DNA of 64,000 nucleotides from Austropuccinia psidii (taxonomy: Eukaryota; Basidiomycota; Pucciniomycetes; Pucciniales; Sphaerophragmiaceae): the NCBI GenBank assembly GCA_023105745.1, contig JALGQZ010000009.1, forward strand, positions 12,262,564-12,326,563. The letters run 5' to 3'. The stretch's first letter is position 1. Each line of letters opens with the position of its first letter. The notes below the pieces were generated by a model. That model did no database searches and had not been told where the DNA came from. It saw only the letters and a program-made list of their open reading frames with translations. This document shows, in pieces, positions 1 to 12,177 of the stretch. The translations under genes and the position numbers were made by a program.

Positions 1-403
1 TGAATAACTCATCTTACCAAATTTTTATCACCAAGAAGAAACCATTCACCCTAATTTCACTATAGAAAAATACAAATTATACAGACAAGTGTTTTATTAA
101 AAATCTCAAAATTAACCAAAATTACTGACATTATTTTTCATATTATATATTGAATAGGTCTTATCTGAGACTGCTGAATTTTGTCTTCTGCAGTTGTAAA
201 GCCACTTACTAATTTTATTTTGGTTTGTGAGCTCCAAGGAAGATTTTGTTCAGTATTTTAGGAGGGGAAGGTCATTCACCCTTGCCACCCATGGTTACAG
301 GAGTTATTAGCACTTAAAAGCTAGTCACCTGTGATTTCCCCCTCCAGGTACTGCCTCATTTCAATCCCACACTAGAGGAATTCCCACATCTGGTGTCTCA
401 ACA
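1..403. other. Leader/flank of element C, no gene seen
   Basis: AT-rich sequence upstream of the first plausible start codon of element C (ATG at 404). It holds no convincing ORF on either strand. It may be the leader or left LTR of element C, but no matching copy of it is visible to the right of the element, so an LTR cannot be shown. Confidence 0.4.
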
Positions 404-2456
404 ATGGCTGACAACCTCAACTGCAATAAAAAATCAATTACAAAATTCTTAACTACTCCAAGAATACTTTTTTTATAACAAAAACAGGATTCAAATAACC
501 AAAATCATCCAAAACCATCATCTCAAGAATCTGAATCATCAACTCACTCTGATCATTACTATTATCCACCAAAGCAAGAAAGAGAACTAAGGGAGGAATC
601 AAATAAATATTCCAATTTCCCAATTGCAACACCAAGAACCAATAAAAGGGACTTGAAGGTTGTGGAGAAATTCTTCCTTGATCTCTTTGAAAGAAATAAA
701 CTCAATAAATTCATCTCAAAAGAGGAAATTAAACACTCAAAAATGGATAAACCTTCATCATAAAAATTACCTGGTAGTATTGAAGCAATCCAGGAAGAGA
801 ACCTTAATGAAGAAACTGTTGAAGGACAGGAAGAAATTTCTTCAACAGAGAGACTTCAGCAGAAGATGCTAGAAATTCAAGCAGAATTACTAGCACTGAT
901 CAAAAAGGAAAGGAAAAATAAATCATCAAGTTATACTCCACAAAATAGTCCACTTGAGGAACAGACCACCCTTCCAAGATTCTTCAGGCAGCATGGATCA
1001 CCTTCACCTTATCCTAGGCCCATGGCCACCTAGACACCTTATACAGAACAAAGACAAAGTAACTTACCAAGAAGAGTCAACATTTCTTCCCAAATGCCAA
1101 CTCCATTACATCAAGTAATTCCAAGAAACACTACTCTAATAATGAAAATCAGAGCCAAGGACTATAATTTGTGGTTTGATGGAAAGGATGTTGAAAGATT
1201 CATCAAGAAAGTTGAAAATATTGAAGGAATTGAAGGAGAAAGTGGAAGAGATATTGCAAGACAAATAGCATTTTGGACAAAAGATGAAGAAATCAGCTAT
1301 CATATTGAAGGAATGCCAGGAGATGAAACAGCTAATTGGGATCAATTGAAAGTGGATATGAAAAGAAGATGGGGAACAGTCTCACCTGAAGGAAGATACA
1401 TATTATCCTCAATCACTGATTTATTCACAAAAACTCAATAAGAAGGTGGAATATGAAACATGACACAATACAGAAAATTCATTGGGGAATGTGAAGCAAT
1501 GATCACTTACCTCAAAAGATACCAATATATCCAAGGTGATATCAATAATAACCAGGAAACATTGGCCAGCCTTTTCACTAGTGTTCAAGAATCAATTCAC
1601 AAAGAAATGATTAAATACAGAGCTATGGTTCAAGCCTTGGATGGAGTTTACATCATTCCAAGATTGCATATTTTGAAACTATACATTGAACAGGACTTGG
1701 AGGCCAAGGTTCTGATACAACAAAAAGAATTTTCCAAACCAAAACCTCCAGAAAAGAAAACAAGATTTGAGGATAAAAGCTGGGATGAAGTTTCAAAACA
1801 AGTAAAAGAACTCACCCAAAAGATTAAAAATCCTCCACAACCAGAACCTCAACCAATAAATGAGGGAAAAGAATCAGCTAAAGAAGTTTTAAGTCAACTC
1901 AAAACCCTTTCAGAAGCAGTTAATCCACCAAGAAGGAGCTGGAACAATAATCAAGAGCAAAGATTACCTCAAAATAACCAGCCATATAGGCCAAGGAATC
2001 CTTTACCACCATTTTCATCCAGTTATCAACCTTACATACCAGCTCAAATGGCTCCAAGACCACCATTAAAATGTGCTTACTGCAAAGAAGAAGGCATTCA
2101 GCAACTAGATGCACTCACCTTTCTGAAGATTTTGACAAAAGGATTGTCAGAACTCAAGGAGCATCTTACCTCTCTCCCAGTTATCAGAGAGTACCTATGG
2201 AGGGAAATGAAAGTGCCAAAAACATAGTCAGAGCATTTGCAAAGGAACAAGCAGAACTCAACAAGAAATTTATGGAGCAACCTACTTTCAAACCAAACCA
2301 GAAGAGGAGGTTAAGCCCACTGAAAAGAAATCAGAGGATAAATCAACCTCAATTACACATTTTGAAGATTGGTCAAATTGGAAACCACCTACCATTTCCT
2401 CAGCCAATGACCCTTTTGACTCCCACATTAGATTAAGACAGACAAAACAAAGGTTG
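404..2456 (+). pseudogene. gag: Element C gag (decayed)
   Basis: Decayed Gag of an LTR-type element. The reading frame can be followed from ATG 404 through a low-complexity acidic/Ser-rich N-terminus into a Gag core (about 1140-1720; DYNLWFDG, then AFWTKDEE and RRWGTVSPEGRY). It continues to a Pro/Gln-rich linker and a CCHC zinc knuckle near 2070-2110. In-frame stops lie near 476, 761, 1032, 1439 and 1454. A 1-nt loss just before the knuckle His moves the frame near 2094, and a second shift follows near 2300. The Gag core type is one I associate with rust-fungus elements (recollection, not a search). Function before decay: RNA-binding capsid protein. Retropepsin follows in the same gene, but no RT or integrase is found, so C may be a gag-protease-only, non-autonomous element. 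Confidence 0.7.
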
Positions 2457-3260
2457 GAAAGACAAGCCCAAATTCAAGAGCCAAAGAAGAAGGCAGCTAT
2501 TCCAGGAACTTATATTGAAGAAGAAAAAGAAGAAGAAAGATTAATAGTTCCTACCAAATTCCAAAATTCAAATATTCCAAAACCAGACCAACCTGAGGAG
2601 GAAATTGAGAATATTGTCAATAAGAATGAAGATGAAGAAATTCCCAAAGAAGAAAAGAAGTTCAGAAAACCTCCAAAGAAAAAAGTTGAAACCAAATTGG
2701 AAATTGAAAAAAATTATGAAGAAAATTATTCAACAAAAGATCAACCTCACCATTGAAGAAATTTTGAGGATGTCACCAAATTTGGCCATAAATTACAGGA
2801 ATTATCAGAAAAAGACAAGGAGAAAATCAAATCACTCAATTCAATGGATCTTCAAGAAAGACTATTAACATTTGGATTCAAAGAAATCCCAAATCCCAAG
2901 ATTCATTCTGCCTGTCCTTTGGGATTCAAGGAAATCTACATTGGAAAGGAAGAATATCCTATCAGAGCATTGGTGGACACTGGGGCAGAACTCAACATTA
3001 TACCAGAAGAAATAGCAGTCAAATCCTCACTCACAACAAGAAAACTAAACATGAAACTTAGGGGAATTGGAGGCCATACTACTTCATTGGTGGCACTTTC
3101 AGAATTTACTCCAATCATCTTGGCTTCAGGTGAAGAAACTCAAATACACTTTTTCATTGCGGAAGGATCTGTCCATACAGTACTTGGAAGACCCTTTTTT
3201 GCAGACAATAACATTAGGCTGGAATTTTCTCACAAACAAGGAGAAATACTGAGCTATTAA
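2457..3260 (+). pseudogene. Element C retropepsin-like aspartic protease
   Basis: Continuation of the element C polyprotein. A highly charged Glu/Lys linker (2460-2830) is broken by a TGA near 2754. A retropepsin domain follows (about 2900-3250). It has the catalytic signature LVDTGAELNIIP, a central GIGG segment, and the C-terminal VLGRPFF motif of the retropepsin fold. In the family this protease dimerises and cleaves Gag. The domain itself (2844-3260) is open and keeps the active-site Asp-Thr-Gly, but the gene around it is interrupted, so it is called a pseudogene. A TAA at 3258 ends the open stretch, with coding-like sequence continuing beyond. Confidence 0.75.
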
Positions 3261-3841
3261 GAAACTGATGGAAGAAGATTATGCATGACAATATGCAAGC
3301 CTCAAGCACTTGGATGAAAACCTGGACCACCTAGAGGAATGGATTTGTGCAATACGGCAAAATTGGTCAGAAATACACCAGGAAAGAAGCTGGAAAATTC
3401 AAAAAGAGACAATACCATGATAAATTTGACCCAGAATACCCAAGCTTTATCCATATCTCCAAAAGGGAAAAATTTGGCCAAGACTTACAAAATAACAAAT
3501 GACCAAGCAATCTCAAAAGACAACTTGAAGACTCAAACTTTGAAGATTAATTACCCAGGATAAGCTACATGCCAATTAACAATAATAAAGAAACATTCCA
3601 AATTTTGGTGGATGGCAATGAGAAAATACATGGAAACCCTTTCAAACCTAAACCCAAAAAGAAGAAAGTCATATTTAGTGAACCTCATGAGCTCTCAGAT
3701 GAATAAATTATAAATGAAATTGAAAAGGACCTCAGAATTATGGAAGAAAGAGACAAAAATTTCAAAGACACATACCATACCAACTTCTTGGACAGACCTT
3801 TGAACAACCAAGAGGAACCCTATGAATGGCAACTGGAAAAC
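3261..3841 (+). pseudogene. Element C middle region, cut by element A
   Basis: Coding-like but broken sequence between the protease and the insertion point of element A. Fragments in two frames read as a charged protein (for example FKPKPKKKKVIFSEPHEL near 3640-3690), with several stops. It ends in the codons for EWQLEN at 3841. Joining 3841 to 24575 (one copy of the AAAAC target duplication removed) continues the same frame as PEFIQQPPNEED. The gene was therefore one unit before element A arrived. Function unknown. Confidence 0.6.
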
Positions 3842-5838
3842 TGTAAGGTTTGACTATGAAACAATAAGTAAAAATTACTAATTTATTACTTATTGTACTC
3901 TGAATGTCCTTATGAATTGAATAAATAAGATTAAAAATATAATAATAATAAATAATTATTATTATTATGGCATAAAATAATTATATTATTAAATAAATAT
4001 AATAATATAATTTATATTATGAAAATATAATGTAATAAATAAATATATTAATATAAAATAATTAATATATTTAAAAAGCTCTTTATTATTGTTACCAACA
4101 AATAATAAAGGTGTAAAAAATTGCTTTTTATTAATAAAAAACAATTGATAACAATAATATTACTAATATTAAAGTTATGAATTAATATAAATACTATTTA
4201 TATTAATTAAGGAATTATTAAGAGAGTAATAATAGAGAAATTATTATAATAAGAGAAAATAACCTACTTTTAACACTTAATATAATAATTTTGAAATATT
4301 TTACACCAAAAAATATAAATACAACTTCTTCAAATTGTATTTACAAGAAAAATAAAGAAAATTACAAATTATTCTGGATTTTAACGTGGAGATGAGTTTT
4401 TAAAGAGATTTTTAGCAAAAACAATTAAATAAATGATTTAATCACGTCAAAATAGATGATTACAACAAGGTGGTCCTTGGTCTTTAATAATATAATAGTT
4501 TTATATATAAAGAATAAAGAAATTACCTTTGATTTAATTGACTTAATGTTTTTGATGCGTCTGAGGGGAAAATAGAGTAAAAAGAGCTCTATTTATAGTA
4601 AATACCTCCCTCCTAGAGTCCAGCAGGCTTCTAGTAGACGTGTACTGATTATACCCACTGGAATTGATCAATATTTTAAGGTTTGGAGATGATTACATCA
4701 TTATCAAACCATATTACATCATTATTACACCATTATTTAGAGTTATCACTATAACTCTACGTTTGATGACATAAGAGGCTTGGCAGAACCCCAAATTTCG
4801 TGGATTTTATTAGTTTTAATCATAAACTAATAGTATTCACCAATTGTATCACTTTTAAGACTGTTAAACTTAAATTAAGGTTACTGTGAGTGATCATAAC
4901 TGCTCAAATTAAGCTCAAACTTTGATCCTCAATACCTTTTAAGATTTACACGCTACAGCAATTCAGAGAGTGAATTCTGATAGCCTGGCATAACCTTATT
5001 ATGCTGCCAAGAGCGTTTCATTACATCATCAAAACTCTAATTTTGATGATTTTTCTTGTAACTCATCTTTTCTGTCAAAATTCAATATTTTAAACTTCAA
5101 ACCTTGATTTCAGGGGGTTATACCCTGAATTTAATAATAGAAATTACATCATCCTTCACGAATGAGCTAGTAGAATCCAACTGTATACTTTTTTTTTAAG
5201 TTTGGAACACTTTAACAACAAAGTGGTCAACAGCTCTGTTGATTTTTATCAATATTTCATCATAGTTTTTAACCTTGTTTATAATTTGTAAAATAAAGTT
5301 CATATCTGTGTTCTTACAGTAATTACGTGGTAACTTTATTTTTGGTTCATTATTATATCATGTATAGTTTAGGAGATATTAGCTATGATCCTTGAATATA
5401 TGCGTTGACCAAAAAAGTGCATATATTCAGGTTAATTCCTTAAGTATTGACTTTGGAAATCAGCTTATTAATTGTTTCATGTGTGGGCCTTTGTGGGAAA
5501 TCTACTGGTACAATTTATTTCACATGATGTTTCATTAGTTCTTGAGATAAATAAGGTTTTATGGTTTTTATAAGGTATTATACCTTATAATTCATTAAAT
5601 ATTGACTTTACAGATATGCCATAAAAATGGTATATGTGTATTTTACCATGGAGAATCCAATTTTATAATTTATTTTGCATTTTGATTCATTGGTTTTTAA
5701 GTTCAACCAATTTTTGTACCAATTTATGGTATTTTTTGTATATTTAAGTAATTTTAATATAGTTATATTAAAGGTATAAATATTCTGAGTCTTTTTTGTG
5801 ACCTTATTGGGTATGTGGTCATATCTCAAAGGCTCACA
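3842..5838 (-). repeat. Element A 3' LTR
   Basis: About 2.0 kb direct repeat matching 22545-24569. On the minus strand it begins TGTGAGCCTTTGAGATATG and ends CATAGTCAAACCTTACA. It is very AT-rich at its distal half (3900-4350). It differs from the 5' LTR by scattered substitutions and small indels, including a short extra segment near 24460-24480 in the 5' copy. Confidence 0.92.
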
Positions 5839-5860
5839 TTCCCTACCACCAAAAAAGATT
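5839..5860 (-). other. Element A polypurine tract
   Basis: On the minus strand this reads as a purine-rich run (GGTGGTAGGGAA) directly before the 3' LTR. It corresponds to AGGGGGAGGGAA at the same place in B1 and B2. In LTR elements this primes plus-strand DNA synthesis. Confidence 0.7.
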
Positions 5861-5963
5861 GTACCACAATCTGATATGTGTGATTAAGGTATCATCCACT
5901 GTCCTACCTCTTCATTAGACTTTATCAGTCCTGAAGCTCAATAATGCTTGATTTTGTTATTCT

Positions 5964-8900
5964 TTAGGTTTTCTTTTCATGTCTAAACCTCCTCAGTAGC
6001 TTATCAGTATTTGTTATATCTTTCTCAAGTAGCCATTCATCTTCTTGAGTTGGATTTCTATACCTTACAAGGTATTCTCTTTCTTTTTTGTTCCTTGTCC
6101 TTCTTTCTATAAGGACTTTTACAATTCTTTTTTCTTCTCCTTCTTCCAAAGGGGGAATTTCAAGTGGGGGTTTATTTCTTATTGGAAATAATTCCTTGTC
6201 ACTTGAGCTTTAAGGTTTTATAAGAGTTACAGGGAAAGCTGGGTGTTTATTCATTAAATCACCTGTAAGCTCCAATTGTAAAGCATTGGGTCCATGAAGT
6301 GCTTTTACCATAAATGGTCCTGCAAAGGAATCTTTCAATTTCTTTGGTCCTTTTATGTTATTAAAGTTAAGAGTTGATACTAATACCAAATCTCCTATTT
6401 TGAAGTCAGGTGGTTTATGACCTTTGTCCCATCTTTCTTTTGCATATTTGAAAGAGTCTTGCATGCATCTGTTTGCATGGTGTCTTGCGTTGTCAAGCAT
6501 TATCTTAAAACTGCTTGCTGTTGGATGTATGTCCACTAAGTCCTTTTTGAGGGTATCATAAGGAAGTCTTGTATTCCAACCTTTCTCTAGCATTGCTGGT
6601 GTTTTGCCAGTAGAAGAATGGATTGATGTGTTATATGCCAGTTCAAGTGCTGGTATTAGTGTACACCAATCATGGGTAAAACCATCAGAATCTTTGAATT
6701 CTAGCCCATAAGCACAGAATCTTCTGATCATGTCCTCTAAGGTCTGTATCATTATTTCTGCTAAACCATCAGTTTGGGGATGGTAAGCTGTTTAGAATGA
6801 TAGCTTTGTCCCAAATAATTTATGGGGATTTGTCCATAATGCTGAAGTGAACTTTGGGTCTCTGTCACTTATAATATTTTGGAATACGCCTGTGTGGCTA
6901 ATGACTTTATTCCATATCATTATGGCTGTATCCATAGCTGTGTCATCTTTATGACATGGTAAGAACATGGGAGTTTTACTGTACCTGTCAACTAACACTA
7001 GACATGCATTATAGCTCCTGTCTCCTCCTGGAGGTAGTGCTGTTACCCAATCCATATGAACTATTTCCCATGGGGATTTTGGTTCTTGGATTTGGATCAT
7101 CATTCCAAATTTCTTTCCTGTGGCTCTGTTGGCTTTTTGACATCTGTCACAGGTTTGGCAGTACTCTGCAACATCTTTCTTCCAATTTGGCCACCAAGAG
7201 CAGGTTTTCACCCTCTCTAGTGTCCTATCTTCTTAGAGATGTCCAGATGCAACACTATCATGACACTCAAGTAAAATAGTGTTTATTAGTGTTCTATCTG
7301 TTAAGGCCATAACACATGTGTGTTTTGTTCTGTGGTAAAGGATTCCATCAAGGAGGTGGAATCTTCCTTCATCATATGTGTTTTTCCATATTTCATCTAG
7401 TTTTGATGAAAGTGATGGATCTTTGCAGTATTTCAGTATAAGTTGGCTTACAATATGGCAATTTTTGTCTGTCTTATAGCTTTCTTTAACTTGGTTCAAG
7501 AATTCTGTGCCTATGTCTGTGACACATATTCCTTCTATATGGTGCTCTTCTTGTGGTACCCATGCTGGATTGTCAGGGGTATTTGCTAAAGCCCATCTGC
7601 TAAGACCATCTGCATTTTTATGAATATTTCCAGATTTATGTACAATAGTCATATTTCCTCTATATTCTTGGATAGCAATTTGCCATCTCAGCATATGTCT
7701 ATTTGGAGTCTTCATATTTAATAGTGATTTCACAGCATTGCAGTCTGTGATTACATCAAATACTGTGCCATCCAAATAATAATGCAGTTTTTCTAAAGCC
7801 CACACTAGGCATAAGCATTCCATTTGGCTTGCTCCATACCTTGCTTCTGTTGGCTTTATTTGCCTTGAAATGAAACAAATTGGTCCTTCCACTGGTTTAT
7901 CATTGATAATTTGTGTTTGGTGAAGTGCAGCACCTAATCCTTCTCCACAAGCGTCAATGTATAGTTTGAAAGGTAGTTTCCAATCTGGCATTAGAAGAAA
8001 TGGGGCATTTGTTAGTGAATTTTTCAATTCTTCATATGCCTTGACCCTTTCTTCAGTCATTTCATAAACTGTTTGTTGGTCACATAATTTATATAAGGAT
8101 TTGGCAATTTTTGCAAAGTCATTTATATGCTGTCTGTAGTAACCAGAAAATCCTAAAAATGATTGCATTTCTTTTTTTGTTTGAGGCATTGGTTTGAGTA
8201 GTACTGCTGCTACTTTATTTTTGTCTATGCCTAGACTAAGTCCAGATACAACATGTCCTAGTGCTTTTAATTCACTATATGCAAAATGACACTTTTTCAA
8301 GGCACTTTTCATATTCACTTGGATTATTTTTTGTAGTACCCTTTCTAGTCTTGTAAGGTGATTTTCCCAAGTTTCTGAGCAAACTATGATATCATCAATA
8401 TAGATAATTAACCATCCTTCTGATAATTCTTCAGGGAATATGGTATTCATCATTCTTTGATAATGGGAAGGTGCATTTTTTATCCCAAATGGCATTCCTA
8501 AGTATTCAAAAATTCCACAATGGACTATTATTCTTAGTAGTTTCTTGGCATTGTCTGTTAAGACATTTTGATGAAAACCCTTAAGAGCATCCATAGCTGT
8601 AATGAACTTAGCTTGTGACAATTGGGTCAATGTCTCATGGATTCTAGGTATTGGATATCTGTCTGGAATGGTATAGGTGTTCAGGGCTCTGAAGTCTCCT
8701 ACCATCCTTGATTTTCCATTATGCCAAGTTATAATGACAGGTGTAGTGACTTCTACATGTTCATTATGTCCTACCTTTCTCAGTACTCCAAGGTCCATTA
8801 ATTCTTTAATGTGTACCTCTAAGGCTTCTCTGGCTCTTGGACTAGCTGGGTAAGCTGGTTTCCTTAGTAAGGGTGGGTAAGGCTTTATCACATTAAGAGT

Positions 8901-9210
8901 TATGTCTACTTCATGCCCAATTATAGCACCTAGTGGCTCTTTGTCAGTTGGAAAGGCATTTTTGTACTTAAATAAGAGGTCAATTAATTTTTCTTCCATT
9001 CTTTCTGTTAATTCTTGATTGAATTCTGCCTCTTTAAGTTGTTCAGATATAAAAAGTTCTTTTTCTGGAATTTTTTCTTCCTTCTTAATAACTGTGATTT
9101 GTTTTTTGTTATTTAAGAAGCCAAACTTTTGTCTTTTGTTATCTCCTAGGGTAAAATATCTGTCTTTTTGGTTTGAGATATCTATACCATAGATTGATAA
9201 GTAGTCATTC
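5964..9210 (-). pseudogene. pol: Element A pol: RT, RNase H, integrase, chromodomain
   Basis: Single minus-strand frame continuing the protease cut by B1 (9210 rejoins 19274 as LGN-DYL). In order: RT with [16 protein letters not shown] and the YIDD catalytic box (8391-8402), RNase H ([17 protein letters not shown]), HHCC zinc domain (about 7280-7130), DDE integrase core ([31 protein letters not shown]), a GPF-type motif (FAGPFMVKALHG), and a C-terminal chromodomain (REYLVRY, DEWLLEKDI). These define a chromovirus. Three in-frame stops break it: 7233-7235 and 6792-6794 (both at Ser codons of B) and 6210-6212 (at Tyr of B). The frame is otherwise kept throughout, which suggests decay by point mutation. 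Confidence 0.92.
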
Positions 9211-11040
9211 TGTGAGCCTTAGAGGTAATTTCATATACCCAAAAGACCACAAATATAAAAAATAACATATTAATATAAATAAAATAAATTTATTTATATT
9301 ATTAAAAATAAAAATCGAAAAATAAATATAAAATTATATTAAAAAATAAAAAATTAATTATAATTTAAAAATAAAAATACATTAAATTTTGTAAATATAA
9401 AATTACATTTATACTTGAAAAATTTAAGTAAAAATGAAATTTTAACAAAATTGTGAAAAAAATAAATAAATTTGGAAAAAAGTTAAATAAAATTTATTAT
9501 AACTTTTTATCCAATAAATAAACATATAAAATTCATTTCACCATTGGATTCCTCATAAAAAATCAGGTGGGGTCACCTCTGAGTGAAATTCTTGTAACTC
9601 AACTCTAAATAAGCTTAAATTAAGTTTTTAGTATTTTCAATACAAAAGTTGAAAATCCTCAAAACCTTAATTTAATTCACACCACATGTGGTGTTAACCA
9701 TCAATTTTTGTGTTAAAATTGAGGTGTTGTGTTTAGTTTAGAAGTTATGAGGAATTGAAGTATTTTCAATTGAATTCAATTGAAATGTCAAAATGTGTGC
9801 GTGTATTACATAAGTGAACTTTGATTTACATATGAGGTGTCAATTATTACTGTATTGTACTGTACAATTGAATTGAATTACATATGTAAATTATAAGTAT
9901 AATACATGATGAGGAATTAAAAGAAAAATAAATTGGAAAGATTAAATTTGGGGGGGAAAAGGAACTCCAGCTCTAAGGGGGAGCTAGACCCCCAAAATCC
10001 TTGCTGACAGGCGTGGGATGTCAAAATTCACGCAAAAGTTCATCACTTTTGGCCTGGAATTGAGTTACAGGGTCTGTGGACTCAATTGATGATGAGGTTT
10101 TGATACCAACTGGGGTAGTTTTAGCTGTTGCCAAGAGGGTAAAACTACCCTTAAGATAAAACAATCATAATAAAAACAGTTTTAACTGGTTTCTACGCCT
10201 CTGACACACATTCTGACGTGTTTTGAAGGCTCTAGGCCTGGTATTGCTATAGTAATGGCTGATTTAAGGGTCTAAAATGGCTAAAAATGGCTTAAACCAG
10301 CCTTTTTTGGTCTAAACCAGGGTTCAATGATGCCATAATTGGCTTTTCTGTTGTCAGACTGTTTTTCACGACTGACAAGAGTAAATTTTACTTTTGGAGC
10401 AAGAGAATTGATGGCTATAAAAGAATGTCTTCTTTGCCCCACTTTTCTCTTCATGTTAGAATATTTTCCTGTTATTAATTAGTTTAAAACTGTTAAACCA
10501 ATCAATCAAAGATTCCAACCACCACTTTTAAATCATTTTAATCCTTTTAACCACGTGAAAAAATCATTATAATCATTGTTTGTAACTCTTATAATCATTT
10601 TTACCCCTGAACCACCCCAAAAGTGAATTAAAGCATCTTTCATCACTGTAAACTTTGTCACTTTGTTTCCAAATTCACTCTGGTCACTTTTGGGCGTGTT
10701 TTCTCTTTAATATTCTTTTTAAAGACTTTGTTCTTTAATTAATTGCTTGCAGTTCTTTGCTCAATTAATTCCAATTGAAATTGCTCTTGAAGAAATTTCT
10801 TTTGTAGCCTTAAAATATCTCTTGTAGAGTATTTTTTGGATAAATTTTTATTGTTGGTAAAACAATAAATTTTTATAATATTATTGTTTTATACTAATAA
10901 ATTTATAAACAATAAAATTGGCGTGTTTTCTCTTAAAAATAATATTTCATACTATTTTTAATTGATTTTTACCATATACAAATTTTGAGGACAGGAAAAG
11001 TACTTGATTTTTAATCAAAGTTTCATATCCACACCTTACA
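9211..11040 (+). repeat. Element B1 5' LTR
   Basis: 1830-bp LTR, TGTGAGCC...CACCTTACA. An AT-rich first third is followed by a region with several inverted repeats (see B2 LTR) and a TATA box. It ends with inverted arms (ACTTGATT / AATCAAAGT) close to the right edge. Confidence 0.95.
10416..10422 (+). promoter_or_regulatory. Putative TATA box in B1 LTR
   Basis: TATAAAA in the context GATGGCTATAAAAGAATG, kept in B1 and B2 copies. It is the best promoter candidate in the LTR and would place the transcript start about 30 bp downstream, beginning R. Inferred from motif and position only. Confidence 0.5.
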
Positions 11041-11060
11041 TTTGGGGGCCCAGCCGTGAT
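11041..11060 (+). other. Primer-binding region of B1
   Basis: Two bases after the LTR the sequence reads TGGGGGCCCAGCCGTGAT. The leading TGG fits the complement of a tRNA CCA end. Element A has a close variant (TGGGGGCCTGGCCGTG) at the same place (22543-22526, minus). The primer tRNA cannot be named from this window. Confidence 0.6.
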
Positions 11061-11265
11061 ATTTTACCTGTGACATATTTTTTTTACTCTTTTTAAATCT
11101 TTTTTCTTATATTGAAAAATTTAAAAACATATAAAAAATACTTATAATTCAAAAAATCCATAAAAAATAATTTTTTTTCATATTATAAGTGAGGCTTAAA
11201 TTTTTATTTCTTTTTTTGAAATATCCTTTTTTTACTTAATTAATTGGCTTTTTCATTAATTTTAG

Positions 11266-12177
11266 TGTCTGACAACGTGGTAAGACAAGAAAACATTGAA
11301 ACAGCCTCAACAGTAACCAGCATTATCCCTGCCAGTACTGTCAATTCTGATCATAATAGCACTGTTATTGTGACTCAAAATAACCAGCCTGAACCAATAT
11401 CTTCTGAATTAATTAACTTGGACATAAGTAATACCCTTCAGAAAGCTAAAAATTTGCCCAATAGTAAGTTTTTTGACGTAAAAATACTATTTTAAGCCTT
11501 TTTAACCATAATTATGCCTTCAACCAGATAAGGAGCCAGCTACAACCCCTCAAGCAGCTCCCAAAAAGGTAATAGACGTGATTATGGCAGAGGCCAACCA
11601 GGTACAGAAGGAAAAGGGTCAGTTGATGACTTCCAAACAACTAAAATGGGTCATTCTGAAGCTGATAATACCATTTTACCTTCAAAAAGAGCTGACACCG
11701 CCACAAGAAGCCTCAGTGGACATATACAAAGCCAGCCACAAAGCTTACAACAATGCACTGCAGTACAAGGAGTACCAGATCCTGGCAGATCTGTGGAAAA
11801 ACTGCATGAATTCTTACCTGACAGTAAGGAAATTCTTGGGCCATCCCAACACTTGCAAATTGCTCAATGGATGGCATCCATTGATGGAGAAGAAAAACAT
11901 GATGCTTTTGACACTAGAATGGAGGAAAAACAACCCTCCACCACCCAAACCAGTTCCAAAAACAGCCCCAGTGGCCAGCAGCAGCAATTCCAACGTGAAA
12001 AAGCAGCCACAAACTCCAAACAAGGGCAAAGGGAAGGCACCAGCCCCAAAACCTTACAGCCAGGGCTACAGAATCCCAAAGATTCAGCAGGATGCCATGG
12101 AAAATGTATTTCAGATGGCCAGAACCATGATGGAATTACAGAAGAAGGAGGAAGCCAGATTAAGGTTCCAGAAATGA
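11266..12177 (+). CDS. Overlapping accessory ORF of B1 (inferred spliced)
   Basis: Second reading frame overlapping the start of gag-pol. Inferred exons are 11266-11463 (after a T-rich TTTTAG acceptor) and 11528-12177, split by a 64-nt GTAAGT...CAACCAG intron. Splicing keeps the frame and yields about 282 codons. First ATG in the second exon is at 11584. The product is basic, with a [16 protein letters not shown] segment, a central domain ([12 protein letters not shown] ... NGWHPL), a Pro/Lys-rich linker and a conserved tail ([20 protein letters not shown]). It is intact in B1 although the gag-pol frame here has a stop. Against B2 the differences are mostly synonymous in this frame. No family recognised; it may be an accessory factor or the true N-terminal part of Gag. 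Confidence 0.65.

Noticed and set aside
3842..5838. A separate solo LTR at the left of the window
   Set aside because: Its partner at 22545-24569, the shared AAAAC duplication and the minus-strand gag-pol between them show it is the 3' LTR of element A.
11646..12177. Treating the open gag-pol frame in the overlap as proof that both frames are coding
   Set aside because: An open frame there can persist passively; B1 and A carry stops in it. Only the accessory frame shows a selective pattern in this region.
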